Shown piece after piece: positions 12,901 through 25,600 of a DNA stretch of 64,000 nucleotides (positions are counted from its first letter, which is position 1; every line of letters starts with the position of its first letter). The notes beneath the pieces are model-generated. The model did no database searches and was not told where the DNA came from. It saw nothing but the letters and a program-made list of their open reading frames with translations. Made by a program: the position numbers and the translations under genes. The stretch is from Onthophagus taurus (lineage: Eukaryota > Arthropoda > Insecta > Coleoptera > Scarabaeidae), in NCBI RefSeq assembly GCF_036711975.1, contig NC_091971.1, positions 2,239,501 to 2,303,500 of the forward strand, in the 5' to 3' direction.

Positions 12901-15900
12901 GTTTTTATGAAAATGTTTATCCGTATTGGGATTTGCCAAATTTAAAAGGATTAGATTTATCTGGAAATTATTTTAATGTAATTGATGGGTGGTTTTTGAG
13001 GAATTTACCTTCGTTAAGAAGAATCGATTTGAGTTTAAACGGGATTAAGTTTATTAATCCTCGGGCGTTTTCGAATTCTCCTTTGTTGGAGTACGTCAAT
13101 GTTTCGCATAATAAATTGGAGGATTTGCGTGATTTAATTAATGATTTAGCTGGATTGTACGAACTTGATGTGGGGTATAATAAATTGAAACGATTTATAC
13201 CGTTTTTACCGAATGGTTTGGAGTATTTGCATTTAAAAAATAATGATATTTCGAATTTGCCGGATAAAAAGAGCCAAATTTTAGAGTTGCCTTATTTGAA
13301 ATTGTTGGATTTATCCGGGAATAAAATAAAATACATCGAAGAAAATGGATTGAGGAAATTAATAGGACTAAAAAAGTTGTTTTTAGGGAATAATTTAATA
13401 AGAAATGTAAATAATGCCGCTTTTGGTGGATTGATTAACTTGGAAATTTTGGATTTGCAACGAAACCAATTAAATCAAATCCCACAATATTTATTTTACG
13501 AATTGGTTCAATTGAAAGCGCTAAATTTGAAACGAAATAAGTTAATTGAGGTCGAAAAAAACGTTTTTAACAATAACGGGTACTTAAAAATGATCGATTT
13601 GAGCGAAAATCAAATTAAGCAACTTCCAATTTTTGAAAATAATAAAATCGAAACCATAAACGCTTCATTTAACCAATTAACAACTTTACCTCAAAGTTTA
13701 AGTAAATTGGAATCGTTAAAAAACTTAGATTTAACCAACAATAAAATAAAGGAGTTGATTAATTTATCAAGCTTAAAATCACTCGTTGAATTAAAAGTAT
13801 CAAACAATAAAATTCAAAATATTAAATCATCGACGTTTGAGGATTTGGAAAACATAAAAATTATTTATTTAAACAACAACGAAATCGTCCAAATCGAAAC
13901 GAATTCGTTTAATTCACTTCCCGCTTTAAAACACGTTAAATTAAACGATAACAAATTAAGTTATCTCCCTAATTTTGCCTTCAACAATCTCGGGAATCTC
14001 CAAATTATAGAGCTACAAAAAAATTTAATCGAAAAAATCGCCAAAAACGCGTTCCACCAAATCCCTCATATATTAATGTTAAATTTAAGCAATAACTTAA
14101 TTTTTGAAATGAACCAAGCCGGGTTGGGCACATTAAAAAGTCTCGAAATGTTAGATTTGAGTTATAATCGCCTGGTGGAGGTTGAAACAGAAAATTTAGA
14201 CAACATGGAGTGGTTGGTTGAGTTAAAAATTGATAATAACGCAATTTGTGGTGTAAAAGGGATTAGTTTTAATAAAATGCCCAGATTAAGAGTGTTAAGT
14301 TTAAGAAATAACAAAATGATGTCATTCCCTGAACGAGCTGTAAATAAATTGAGGGGGAATTTAGCTATTTTGGATATTGACGGAAATCCTTTAGCTTGTA
14401 CTTGTAGTCTTTTATGGTTAAGGGCTTGGTTGAAGGAGTCATTAACGAAAGGGCCAAGATGTATCGATGGAAATTTATTGATTGATTCAAGATTATCACG
14501 AGATGATTGCCTCCAAGAATCGCGCCTTTTAGATCCTGTAGCCGAAGGATGCGAAAGCGAATTGTTATCTTTACCGAATCCTTATGATGGGACTAATTTG
14601 TATACCCCATGGATGAAATCGAATAATTCTGAAAAAATTAACACAAAGAATCAAATTAATCCGGAAGATTCCGATTATTTTTATGACGAATACATCGATT
14701 ACCATCTTAACGAGACTTTAAACGACGTCAAAAATCTCCCAATCGAGCACAAATCTTCAACCGAAAAAATTAATTTGGGGAACACCCCCACTATTTACGC
14801 AGCAATAAATAAAAATCAAAATCACACGAAAAATATACCAAAAGAAATCGTTGGGTCACCGAGTTCGAGTGGATTTACATTTTTTGGGCTCCCACTCCCC
14901 ACGATTAATTTAAACAACATTTTTAATAATAGAAATTTAAATAAAAAGACTTTAGAAACAAAGCCGTTAAAAGTAATCGAAACTCCTCCGCAAGCTGAAC
15001 GAAAAATATCGATTTTAAATAAGCCTTCACGCGAAGATTCAAGTAGAAAAATGTTTCCGATTTTATCCAAACCGGAAATTCAATCTGGATTTATTCCGTT
15101 ATTACCCGAAAGTGGAGGGTTTAAACCGATTCCTAACCCGAATTTAAGAGGATCCGAAATACAAATTGAAAAGGCCGAAATAAATGTAACTAAATTTGAT
15201 CAATCTCAAACTGAAAGTTATCTTTTTACAAAAAATTTTCACCCTATACCAACGCCGAGTAATCAAATAATTCCTGCAACGACCGAAATTCCAAATAAAA
15301 TCAAAACGAATATTTTCGTTGAACCCAAAAACGAATCAACCACAAATAAGTCGAAATTAAAACCGGTTGAAATCGAACAAATCAAAAATATTTCCGAATT
15401 TCTCTCAACGACAACTTCGCTTCCGGTTAAATTAGAAAATACTACTTATCCCGATTTGGAGACGAGCGGGGATAATAAAAGTTTTGAGGATATTTTTAAA
15501 GATGTTGTTGATAACGTTTCTTTTCCGTCAATAATTAATTTGTCAACGATAAATTTTAACCAAGTCGCAACATCAACTACACCGATTCCTAATTTTGTGT
15601 CTAAATTGCATGATGAAAAAGTTGAGAAAAAATTGATTGTACAAAAACCTGCTTTATTAATTCCCGGGGGATTTCAACCGCCTTATAAGCCGTCGGGAAA
15701 GTCGAAAATTACTAAAGTTACGTCACCGTTTTCTACGAAACCACCGCCGAAATTACGGGAAAAAGAAACCGCCGAAAATGATTATGATCTAATCACTACT
15801 GATATCATGGAAATTGATAAAAGTTGGTATTTTGCTAGTTATAATGAAAAGAAGCAAGCGTCTAATTATAATTATTATGGACAAAATTGTTCGGGGAGAA

Positions 15901-15956
15901 AAGAAATTGTTAGTAGGTATATGTTCTTAATTGTATTTGTAAAATTATTTTTATAA
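9977..15956 (+). CDS. atk: Artichoke, secreted leucine-rich-repeat extracellular matrix protein
   Basis: Exon 1 (9977-10098) encodes a signal peptide and the first cysteines of the LRR N-cap (SECPSQETILPCRCQ). Exon 2 (11771-15956) supplies the rest, joining as ...YQIW|CSHSDL, for 1,435 residues. About 35 leucine-rich repeats follow, then a C-terminal cysteine cap (GNPLACTCSLLWLRAWL...). After that comes a long Pro/Ser/Thr/Asn-rich tail that includes the conserved SGFTFFGLPLPTINL segment. The order of repeats and this tail match insect artichoke, a matrix protein needed for normal ciliated chordotonal sense organs in Drosophila. No membrane segment ends the chain apart from a short hydrophobic C-terminus (MFLIVFVKLFL), so GPI attachment is conceivable but unproven. 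The 1.67-kb intron contains a tandem duplication with a decoy acceptor. Confidence 0.93.
10729..11135 (+). repeat. Tandem duplication in artichoke intron, copy 1 (decoy splice acceptor)
   Basis: This segment, starting AATAAACCGGTAAAAGAGG, is repeated at 11393-11790. The shared part includes AGAGTTGCCAACCTA, AAGATGGCGCTATTTT and the acceptor ACTATTTTAG|GTGTT at 11101-11115. After the acceptor, copy 1 reads GTGTTAACATAG in place of the true exon GTGTTCACATAGTGATTTG. It therefore holds a decayed piece of exon 2 behind an intact-looking acceptor. Confidence 0.85.
11155..11340. repeat. Dispersed repeat with palindromic copy 3
   Basis: It begins ATGCAACCCAAATTACATCT, matching 8031-8050, and continues into TAGTCCTAGTGTTAGTTTTAG and ATTCGGGTTTAACCG of the palindromic family. 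It sits between the two tandem copies in the artichoke intron. Confidence 0.7.
11393..11790 (+). repeat. Tandem duplication in artichoke intron, copy 2 (true acceptor)
   Basis: This is the second copy of the duplicated block. Its ACTATTTTAG at 11761-11770 is the functional acceptor for the large artichoke exon. The join to the first exon restores IWCSHSDL in frame. Confidence 0.85.
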
Positions 15957-17328
15957 AGTTATATATTATAATAAATTTATGTAGAATAAGAATAAAACTA
16001 AAATGATTGAATTAAAGTTTTATTTAACACATATTATTCATGGTTTGTCAGTTTGATAACCTCTTCGTGGAGAGATAAATTTGTATTTATCGTTCATTTC
16101 CCGAGTAAATAATAAATGTGATAAATGCGGTTTGTGTACAATGGTAATGAGCTAGACAATAACTGATAAATTTTATTTTAAAATATATTAAAAGATATTG
16201 TATACAAATAATAATATACAGTGACTTTCACTTGACCAAGTTTGGGGGTGATGGAAAAATTCAAGGGAGTACCTAATTAGGTACTCCCTTGATTAGAATT
16301 TTGCTAAATTCCAAGTTGTCTTTCTTCATAAAACCACGTGTATCATCCTTTCGTGATTTTAAGAGTCTAACACTGTATTTAACTATTCCTCATGTCCTAA
16401 TTTCTTTTTAAGAAAGTTTAAATATTTGTTATTACCCACCCTTCCAACTGTAAACATTCAGGTTTACCCGTCTTAAGAAACGTACGGTTAATTAATTTAA
16501 AAAATAATTCGATTTTTTAATTCGAAACGTCAATGTAGTTTTAATGTCAACTTTGACATTGATAGAAATGTTTTAGTTTGATATCAAATTGAACTAATTC
16601 TAAATTTGACGTTTGACGTTGACGAATTTAGTGATTTTGTAAATTAGATAAATTGCCATAAAAACAATTTAATGACAGCCAAAAGTTTCAGTTAAAGTTA
16701 AAACGTTTCTTTTTAATTTTTTTTCTTAAAAATTCTAAACCCGAATGTTTCTAGAACTAACATTAAATCTAGAACTAGAAACATTCGGGTTAATTTATTA
16801 GAGTTGTAATTATTGCCTGTCAATAATATCGAATCAGCTGTCGAACAAGAGATGGCGCTAGTGCGAAATAAGAAATTTAAATTAAGCGAACTGTCAATCC
16901 GCGTGCGTGTATTGAAAAGTTAATAGATCAAAGCAGTTTATAGAACACAGGATTCGTGATGCAGGATGAGTTTTCTGGATTTCAATAATAAATATTATAC
17001 TATTTTTGTGGTCGAAATAGTTCCTTGGGGAGGCAGAGTGTTAGCCCTAATTTGGCACACAATATTCTGTTTGAAGGGTCATCATCAGCCCATTATTTGT
17101 TACGCCATACTTGGCGCCTAGGCCTCTTCTCTGCCTGTAAAGTTGGCAGCTTACATTACATTACAGGTGGACCTACTGTTCATAGTGGATTATGAGATTT
17201 GCAAAGATATCAAAGAAGTCAAGTTACACAAGTTATCCCACAGTTTCTGAATATTGAAATATTTTATAAAGATTTTAAGAAATATCAGGAATTTCTGCAC
17301 AATATTTTTAGAAATTTCTAAAGGTATC
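15957..17328. other. Intergenic, repeat-derived
   Basis: It holds the artichoke polyadenylation region (AATAAATTTATG, AATAAAAC near 15970-15990). Two partial palindromic-repeat copies follow at about 16445-16490 and 16735-16797. I find no coding frame of note. The motif AGATGGCGCT occurs at 16850. Confidence 0.6.
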
Positions 17329-17332
17329 TTAA

Positions 17333-18648
17333 CCCTTTGAGTCCCAAGAAGTCAAATATTTTGAAACTTTGTGACAGAATTAAAACGCTATCAAAATACA
17401 CTCAGTAAAGGCCTTTGGAATACAAATTTAGCAAAATATGCAATCCCCCTATTTTCGCATAATCTAAGTGTCAAAAAAGATGCTAATTCAAAAATTCCTG
17501 GAAACCGTCTTTATTGAAATTAAGAAATAAAATTTATTTTAAATTGAAGCTTAAAGCTTTCTGTTTAAATCGATGTATAATAATTGATGGGTTGAATTAG
17601 AAAAATATTGAGAAAAAGAGTATTGAGTTAACTCAATACTCTTTTTCTAACATTTTAGTATAACCTAAAAGTGTCAAAAAAGATGCTAATTTAAAAATTC
17701 CTGGAAGCCGTATTTATTGAAATTAAGGAATGATACTTATTCTAAATTAAAGCTCAAAGCTTTCTTTTTAAAATGATGTATAATAATTGTTGGGTTGGAT
17801 TAGAAAAATATTGACAAAAAACATGTTGAAACAAAACTTACATTTTCGTATAACCTAAAAGTGTCAAAAAAGATGCTAATTTAAAAATTCCTGGAAAGCG
17901 TATTTATTGAAATTAAGGAATGAGACTTATTCTAAATTAAAGCTTAAAGCTTTCTCTTTACAATGATGTATAATAATTGTTGGGTTGGATTGGAAAAATA
18001 TAAAGAAAAAAAAAGTTGAAATAAAACTTACATTTTCGTATAACCTATGAGTGTCAAAAAAGATGCTAATTTAAAAATTCCTGGAAGCCGTATTTATTGA
18101 AATTAAGGAATGAAACTTCTTTTAAATTAAAGCTCAAAGCTTTCTCTTTAAAATGATGTATAATAATTGTTGGGTTGGATTGGAAAAATATAGAGAAAAA
18201 AAAAGTTGAAATAAAACTTACATTTTCGTATAACCTATGAGTGTCAAAAAAGATGCTAATTTAAAAATTCCTGGAAGCCATGTTTATTGAAATTACGGAA
18301 TGAGACTTATTTTAAATTAAAGCTCAATGTTTTCTTTTTAAAATGTAATAATCTCTCTGTAATAATCACACCTAATAACAATTTATCAAAGAAATATCTT
18401 TTTGAACAACAAAATTCAACAGCACCACTTTTCATTAAACTTCTAACCTCACATCTGGATGAATAAGTTTAAAGTGTACCTAAAAATCCTACAGTGCGAA
18501 TTGCGATGTTTTTTATACAGATTCTTTCTTGTATACACTTGTATAGTAGATATTACCGACAGCTCTAAATGTGCCGAATAAGTAACTACAGTTTAAAATG
18601 AGTGTTTAGAACTACCGGTACTTTAAAGTACCGTCGGGACACAAAGGG
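17333..18648. mobile_element. piggyBac-like non-autonomous element carrying a minisatellite
   Basis: The ends are CCCTTTGAGTCCC (left) and GGGACACAAAGGG (right), inverted with one mismatch. Each is bordered by TTAA (17329-17332 and 18649-18652), the hallmark target duplication of piggyBac transposons. The 1,316-bp interior has no transposase. Most of it is five tandem copies of a 190-bp unit (next entry), with short unique ends. The right subterminal region contains a small palindrome, ACCGGTACTTTAAAGTACCG. Confidence 0.85.
17468..18345. repeat. 190-bp tandem repeat, about 4.6 copies
   Basis: GTGTCAAAAAAGATGCTAAT recurs at about 17468, 17671, 17861, 18051 and 18241, a period of 190 bp after the first, longer unit (about 203 bp). 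The units share AAAATTCCTGGAA and ATGATGTATAATAATTG and differ by scattered substitutions. The array is entirely inside the piggyBac-like element. Confidence 0.92.
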
Positions 18649-18652
18649 TTAA

Positions 18653-19423
18653 GCACTTAAGATTTCCTCGGACTTTTTAGGTTTTCAACGATATCAAGAA
18701 GTTTCTAAACGTGGCCTGAGATTTATGGAGTGCTTTCAAAAAGTTTTAGAAGATTTGTGAAAAGAGATTCAAAAGATTTTCAAAAATGTTTCTTGGTACT
18801 TTTAGAGAATTAATTTAAAAATGACTTTTATAAAATAAACAATAATGTAAGCATCTGATAACGGTGAAACGAAATTTATTATTAACTGGGACACTGAGTA
18901 TTCTTTAACGTTGACCTCTAAACTAAGACCTTGTAACACAAAATAGAATGAGAGACAACAGAAACGCCTCCGGGGCATAAATAGTATTGATTACCACCTG
19001 AACAGGTTCAAAATGATGTCACCTTTCAAAAGGTTTCTCCCCACCCATAAAACCGCAATTAAAAATCATTTATTAAAATACGCATTACACTCAAAAAAGA
19101 ATTTATAGTTTTTAACGATTCCTCTTATAGTATTATTAGAAATCACTTCCTTTTCTGTTTAATCTCATTTTATGCTTTGGAAACATCGATGAATCACACT
19201 CTTGGACCGTGTATAAAATCAGTACGCAAGTTTAAATTGTCTTAGTGTGTCGGTTTTTCTTATCGAAGAATGTCGACTGGAGACGTTGAGTAATTTTTAA
19301 CACTTTTAATTTGAATTTCCGGGATGTGAGTGTGTTTGTTGGAGAAACGGAAAACCAGAACTTAATATCCCGCGAAATACTTGGTTGGTTTAGATAACGA
19401 AAGAATCCCGGAACGTTAACATC
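18653..19423. other. Spacer and promoter region of integrin beta gene A
   Basis: I see no gene here. A good TATA box (GTATAAAATC) lies at about 19211, some 212 nt before the integrin start codon, and a TCTTAGTGTG initiator-like site lies near 19238. Any 5' UTR would be about 180 nt and unspliced. Confidence 0.5.
19211..19220 (+). promoter_or_regulatory. Candidate TATA box of integrin beta gene A
   Basis: GTATAAAATC has a suitable distance (about 28 nt) to an initiator-like TCTTAGTG. This is inference from the motif only. Confidence 0.4.
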
Positions 19424-22198
19424 ATGAAGTGTACAACGTGTGTGTTAGGAATTTGTTTATTAATTATTTCGGTGGTTTATGGACAAAACGTTTTAAATTG
19501 TGAAGATCAAGAAAATTGTGGGAAATGTATACAACAACCTGGTTGTGTTTGGTGTTCAGCTCCGGTAAGTACAAAATTTATAATTTGAAATTTGAATCAT
19601 TTCTTTTATTGGAAGATTTTCTTACTCACAACAAATGTGAGTAATCCGTTTCTGATACACAAATGACTAATACCTTTTGGAAAGTTGAGTTTTGTCATGT
19701 TGAATACGTTAAAATTTCTAAGAAATTAATTTTGTAAATATTGAGTTAATGATCACAAAGTTAATAAAATTTGTTTATTTTTTCTTTTAGAATATACCAG
19801 GAACTCCTCAATGTCGTTTAGAGATCGAAATCAAATCGTTGAAAATAAATTCTAACTGGTGTCCAGAAAATGAAATAATATCACCCCAAATCGAATACAA
19901 CATCACGCAAAATATCGATTTAAACGATGGTAAAACTGGATCCGCCGTCCAAATTAAGCCGCAAAGAGTTAAATTGCGATTACGTCGTGGGGAAGAATAC
20001 AAACTTTCATTTCAATATTCAAAAGCAGCGAATTATCCGATCGATCTATACTATTTGATGGATCTTTCGAAATCGATGGCAGATCATAAAGATAAATTGG
20101 CTCAATTGGGTAACGAATTAGTGAGCGTTATGAAAAATATTACAACCGATTTTCGATTGGGTTTTGGTAGCTTTGTTGATAAAATTGCACTTCCATTTAC
20201 AAGTACTCATCCAAGCAAGTAAGATTATATTATTTTCTTTAATTACTTTAATTATACATTATTTTTTCTATTTTAGAATAAATGAACCTTGCACAGGTTG
20301 CGTCCCAGCTTACAGTTACAAAAATCACCTTTCCTTAACAAGGGATCATCAAAAATTTTCAACCCAAGTCGGTAATGCAAAAGTATCTGGTAATTTAGAC
20401 TTCCCCGAAGGCGGTTTTGACGCTTTAATGCAAGCCATCGTTTGCAAAAATGAAATCGGTTGGAGAGAAGATGCCAGACATATGTTGATCTTTTCAACGG
20501 ATGCGGATTCGCACGTTGCGGGCGATGGTCGATTAGCCGGAGCTATTGAACCAAACGATGCTATGTGTCACCTTGAAAATAATAGTTACACAACGAAAGC
20601 TTTGCAATACGATTACCCTTCAGTTTCACATCTGAATTATGTAGCTAAACAAAATAATATTAACATTATGTTTGCTATTGCCGGGACAAATCAGGGTAGT
20701 AGTGATAGAGTTGTTAAATGGTACAACGATTTAAAACCGAATATTGAAAATTCTGTGGTTGGGGTACTGGAAAGAGATTCGTCAAATGTTGTACAATTAG
20801 TTCTTGAAAATTATAATGTAAGTATACATTTTTTTCATTTTTAAAATTTTAAATTTCAAACTAGCGCCATCTTTTGTTGACTAGTTGTTTCAATGATTTT
20901 GACAATAAAATAACCTATAAAATTCATTATTTTTTTTTTAGAAAATTGTTGATTCAATTCGAATAACGGACAACTCATCCAGCACGATCGACATTAAATA
21001 CGAATCCCCATGTTTTACTTTAGACGATAACATTTGCAATAACATAACAGTCGGAAAATCAGTAAATTTCACCGCTGTTATAAAACCACTAGAATGTTCA
21101 TCGGGTAAACAATTAATTCAAATAAAACCTGAAGGAGTATCGGAATCTTTAATTGTTGAATTAGAAGTAGAATGTAGTTGTTCTTGTGAAAAACAAGGTG
21201 AATATGTAACTTCATCGCCGGATTGTTCTTATAACGGAACGAAAATTTGCGGCGTTTGCGAATGCGATAAAGGATTTTTTGGGAAAAATTGCGAATGTAA
21301 CCAAGAAACGGCATCTTCAACAGACGATTCTAGTTGTAAACGGAAACCTACCGATTCGGAAGTTTGTAGTGGATTGGGAACGTGTAAATGCGGAAAATGT
21401 ATCTGCCAAGATAGACCTGGACAAGAATTTATTTATGGAAAATATTGTGAATGTAATAATTATTCATGCAAACGTATTAAAGGATTACTTTGTTCGGGTG
21501 AAGATCGTGGAAAATGCGAATGTGGGCAATGTTCTTGTTTACCAGGATGGACCGGAGATGCTTGCGATTGCTCCAACAGAAACGATACCTGCATTTCACA
21601 AACTGGTAATGGGTTAATTTGCTCAGGACATGGAAATTGCGTTTGCGGAGAATGCCAGTGTAATCAAGACGGTTATAAATACTCAGGAAATCATTGCGAA
21701 GAATGCGCTTCTTGCCCAGGACAAAGATGTGAAGAATTACATCCTTGCGTTGAATGTCAAGTTTTCAAAACTGGAAAATACAACGAATCTCACTGCGAAA
21801 TGGTTTGTATCGATTTTAACACAACAACAGTTACTAAAATTGAAGAAGACACTGAAAATCATGATATAAAAACCTGTCGCGTTTTCGACGATGAAGGTTG
21901 TGCCATTTTATTCCAATATCAATACGGTGCGAACAAAGAACTGATTGTTGTTGCACAAGATCATAAAGAATGTCCGGAACCAGTTGATATTCTAGTCGTT
22001 ATTTTAAGTGTAATTGCAAGTATCGTACTTGGTGGATTAATTTTATTAATTATTTGGAAAGTTCTTACTTCTATTCACGATAAAATTGAGTACGAAAAAT
22101 TTGAGAAGGAACGTAAAGAAGCAAAATTCGATGTTGGGCAAAATCCTTTATATAAAGGTGCAAGTACTACCTTTCAAAATCCCACTTATAGAAAATAA
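19424..22198 (+). CDS. Integrin beta subunit, tandem gene A
   Basis: Four exons (19424-19564, 19791-20218, 20277-20817, 20942-22198) encode 788 residues. The order is signal peptide, PSI domain (CGKCIQQPGCVWC), beta-I domain, hybrid domain, four cysteine-rich EGF modules, beta-tail, one membrane span (ILVVILSVIASIVLGGLILL) and a short tail. The tail has the conserved HDK..YEKFEKER segment and two NPxY motifs (NPLY, NPTY) for talin and kindlin. The beta-I MIDAS motif is DLSKS (about residue 138). The synergy-site residues (FVDK; N.D.PEGG) are present. The ADMIDAS pair that is Asp-Asp in human beta3 is Asp-His here. Beta subunits pair with alpha chains for cell-matrix adhesion. The tail differs from the highly conserved betaPS C-terminus of insects, so orthology to myospheroid is not assured. 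Confidence 0.95.
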
Positions 22199-22650
22199 TT
22201 TGTATTTTAAAGAGACTGATATTAATAATAATAATAAGCTATTCCTAAATCGTACACAACAAATTTGCCAAGTAATTTAATTATTTAGGAACACAATCGT
22301 TTATTGCCATCTTAAATTTATAAATCTAGATGTGTCTTATTTATTAAAAAAACTTTTATGCCAAAAAATTAAAGTCAATATTTTAATGATTGTACAGTGA
22401 ATAAATTAATATATTTAAATAAAAGTTCTATCTCAATCGTTCGTCTTTCTTTAAACATTAAATTGTTTTCCTTCGATATAAACAATTAATTAAAATTCCA
22501 AGCACACACATTTAAGAAAAAGAATACCAACATCCGGTACGTCAAACAAAAAACGGAAACCAAATACCACAAACACCGCGTTACTCACCAAAAACGTATT
22601 ACAACGAGATATAGAAGCTTAAAATAATAGATTTGTGCCACAATTGCAAA
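22199..22650. other. Spacer between integrin genes A and B
   Basis: These 452 bp contain polyadenylation signals of gene A (AATAAATTAATA and AATAAAAG near 22400-22425). The compact promoter of gene B must also lie here. No other feature is seen. Confidence 0.6.
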
Positions 22651-25600
22651 ATGTTTCTAATAAGTGTGTTCTATCTTTTAAACGTGATTTTTGTGAGCGC
22701 CAATAATAATATTGATTGTGAGAGTTTAATAACTTGTAATAAATGTATTCAACAGTTTAATTGTATGTGGTGTTCGGAGCCGGTAAGAATTGTTTCAATT
22801 TTTTAAAACGATAAAATCAATACGTTATTTCTTTAAAGATTAACATTGAACATAAAAAATGTCGTTTAGATACAAACGATCAAAATTTAACATCGAAATG
22901 GTGTTTACCAGAAAAATTAATGCATCCTAAACAATCCGTTGAAATTATAAACGATAAAAATTTTAACGATGGAAAAGATGGTGTTGCAGTTCAATTAAAA
23001 CCGCAATTAATAAATTTAAAACTACGTCTAGGAGAATCGTTTAATCTGCCTTTTCAATATTCAAGGGCTGCTAATTATCCGGTTGATCTTTATTATTTAA
23101 TGGATATGTCACATTCGATGATTAATCATAAGGAGAATGTAGCAAATTTAGGGAAAAAATTAGCTGAAGTTATGGTTAACATTACAACCGATTTTCGTTT
23201 GGGATTTGGTACTTTTGTTGATAAAACGAGTGCACCTTTTATAAGTATGCATCCATATAAGTAAGTTTTGAGTAAATGAATTATGGTAAAACTTTGATAT
23301 AATGGATCTCGTTAAAACGGGCTATTTAGCGCTAGATTGTTTGAAAATGTAACTTTTTCTTCGATTAAAGATGCCACTGTAACAGCAGGTGGTAATTGTA
23401 AAAGCGGTTTAGCTGTGCGTCATCAGACCTGCACTACAACAAATTGTTGTCAACAATTTAGAAATGAATCACAGTTAAAACTAGAACTAGCACTAGAACT
23501 AGAAACATTCGGGTTTAGCCCCACGTCTCTTAAGACAGCTAAACCCGAATGTTTGTAGTTCTAGGTGTAGTGTTAGTTTTAATGTCAGAACTAAAACTAG
23601 AACTAACATTAGACCTAGAAAGTTTAGGGTTTGGAACTAGACTTTAAATCCCAAAACACATATTTTCGGTATGCTTAAATCGGAAATTCATTCTCGACCG
23701 AAAATCGAAGATGTTTACAAACCAAACTCTTCCAGATTCTTCTCTCTCATCACTAAATTCATATTATTTTATTTTTATTATTAAGTATGTGCTGCCATCT
23801 ATTATCACCTTTAAGTACTTGAAAAGTGAAATATTTTAAGTTATGAAAATAATTAATTAAAATTGAATTGAACATAAAAATTATTAAAATTATTACTCAT
23901 ATGTTAAGAAATACATAAAAAATTGTTATATTATAGGGATTGTATTAAAAATTATAGTTGGAAAAATTTTGAGGTTAAAATTTAAAATTGACAGATAACT
24001 GTCAGTTTGATTTGTCAAGTTTAACGTTTTAAATTTTAATTAAATAAAATTGAATTGAACAATTAAAATAATTAATCATATGTTAAGAAATACATCAAAA
24101 ATTCTAGTGTAGAACGAGTTTAGCAGTCTAGCGACAAATCTAGCGCTGAATAACAAGAATTTTTTGTTCGCATTAAAAATTTTTTATATAACAAACATTT
24201 AGTTATAACAAACAGTCCCTTCGCCATATTAATCCGTTATATCAAAGTTTTACTGTAATTACAAACGCAAATACAAAATTTTTAGGTTAAATAATCCATG
24301 TACGAAACGGATGGAAGCTGGAAAATTTAAGTGTATTAAACCATACAGTTATAAAAACTATTTAAGTTTAACTAACAACACAAGCATATTTTCACAAAAA
24401 GTACAATCAGCAAGGCCATCAAGCAACGTTGATAGTCCAGAAGGTGGTTTTGATGCTTTAATGCAAGCAATAGTTTGTAAAAATGCTATTGGATGGAGAG
24501 AAGATGCAAGGCATCTTTTAATATTTTCAACGGACGCCGAATCTCACATTGCCGGAGATGGTAGATTGGCCGGAGTGTATTCCCCAAACGACGGCCAATG
24601 CAGATTAAACAATAACGAATATTTATTAAATTTACAATATGATTACCCATCAGTTTCCCATTTAAATCACATAGCTAAAGAAAATAACATCATCGTAATT
24701 TTTGCGATCGCCAATACCGTTAAAACGCGTGTAAAAAAATTTTACGAAAATCTAATCAAACACAAATTGTTCGAAAATTCGAAACTTGGAATTTTAGATG
24801 CAAGTTCAAACAACATTCTTAAATTGATTGTGGATAATTACGAAGTAAGAATTTTAAATAATTCCACGGATTTTTTTATAGATTTATTTTAATTTCAGAA
24901 AATTGTTGATTCGGTTTTAATAACATCAAACGCCTCAAAATCGGTTGATATCACCTATAAATCATCGTGTGGACAAGATAATAGTTGCACAAATATTCAC
25001 ATCGGAGATGTTATTAATTTCACAGCGACAATAAAACCGACGGAATGCAAATCGGAAGTTATCCAATTAAAACCTGAAGGTGTTGCAGAATCAGTTTTAA
25101 TCAATCTAACCGTTATATGCGAATGTGAATGCGAAAAACCTGGTCATTCCGGATTTATTCCATCATCTCCGAAATGTTCCGGAAAAGGATCCGAGGTTTG
25201 TGGCGTTTGTCAATGCGATCAAGGTTATTTTGGAAACACATGCGAATGCGATAACAACAAAATCATCAATATCAACACAACCGTTTGCCAGAAAGACGAA
25301 AACAGCCCGGTTTGTTCAAACAATGGCATTTGTAAATGTGGTACTTGCATATGCGACAAATCAATGTATGGGAAATATTGCGAATGCAATAATTATTCTT
25401 GTAAGCGACGAAAAGAATTGTTGTGTTCCGGAGAAGATCATGGCCGATGCGATTGTGGTGAATGTAAATGTTTTCCGGGATGGAAAGGAGATGATTGCGG
25501 ATGTTTAGATAAAGATGATTTGTGTATTTCACCAAATGGAAATGGACAAATTTGTTCTGGACATGGTACGTGCGAATGCGGACAATGTGTATGTAAAAAC

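Larger units (their letters stand above)
23284..24255. mobile_element. Tigger/pogo-like non-autonomous element, 972 bp
   Basis: The left end TGGTAAAACTTTGATATAAT and right end (reverse complement) CAGTAAAACTTTGATATAAC match at 17 of 20 bases, and both ends abut TA. The consensus resembles Tigger/pogo termini of the Tc1-mariner group. The interior contains palindromic repeat copy 5 and a 370-bp AT-rich module shared with the endophilin B intron. No transposase frame is present. It sits in intron 2 of integrin gene B. Confidence 0.75.

Noticed and set aside
14822-15070. Minus-strand frames across the artichoke exon (also 11818-12045 and 14005-14244)
   Set aside because: They are antisense shadows of a conserved coding exon, without splice context or recognisable domains.
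17468-18345. CRISPR-like array
   Set aside because: The units are 190 bp, contiguous and without unique spacers, in a eukaryotic transposon.
23337-23558. 73-residue frame in integrin gene B intron 2
   Set aside because: It is inside the Tigger-like element and palindromic repeat; the correct acceptor at 24284-24285 restores the integrin frame.
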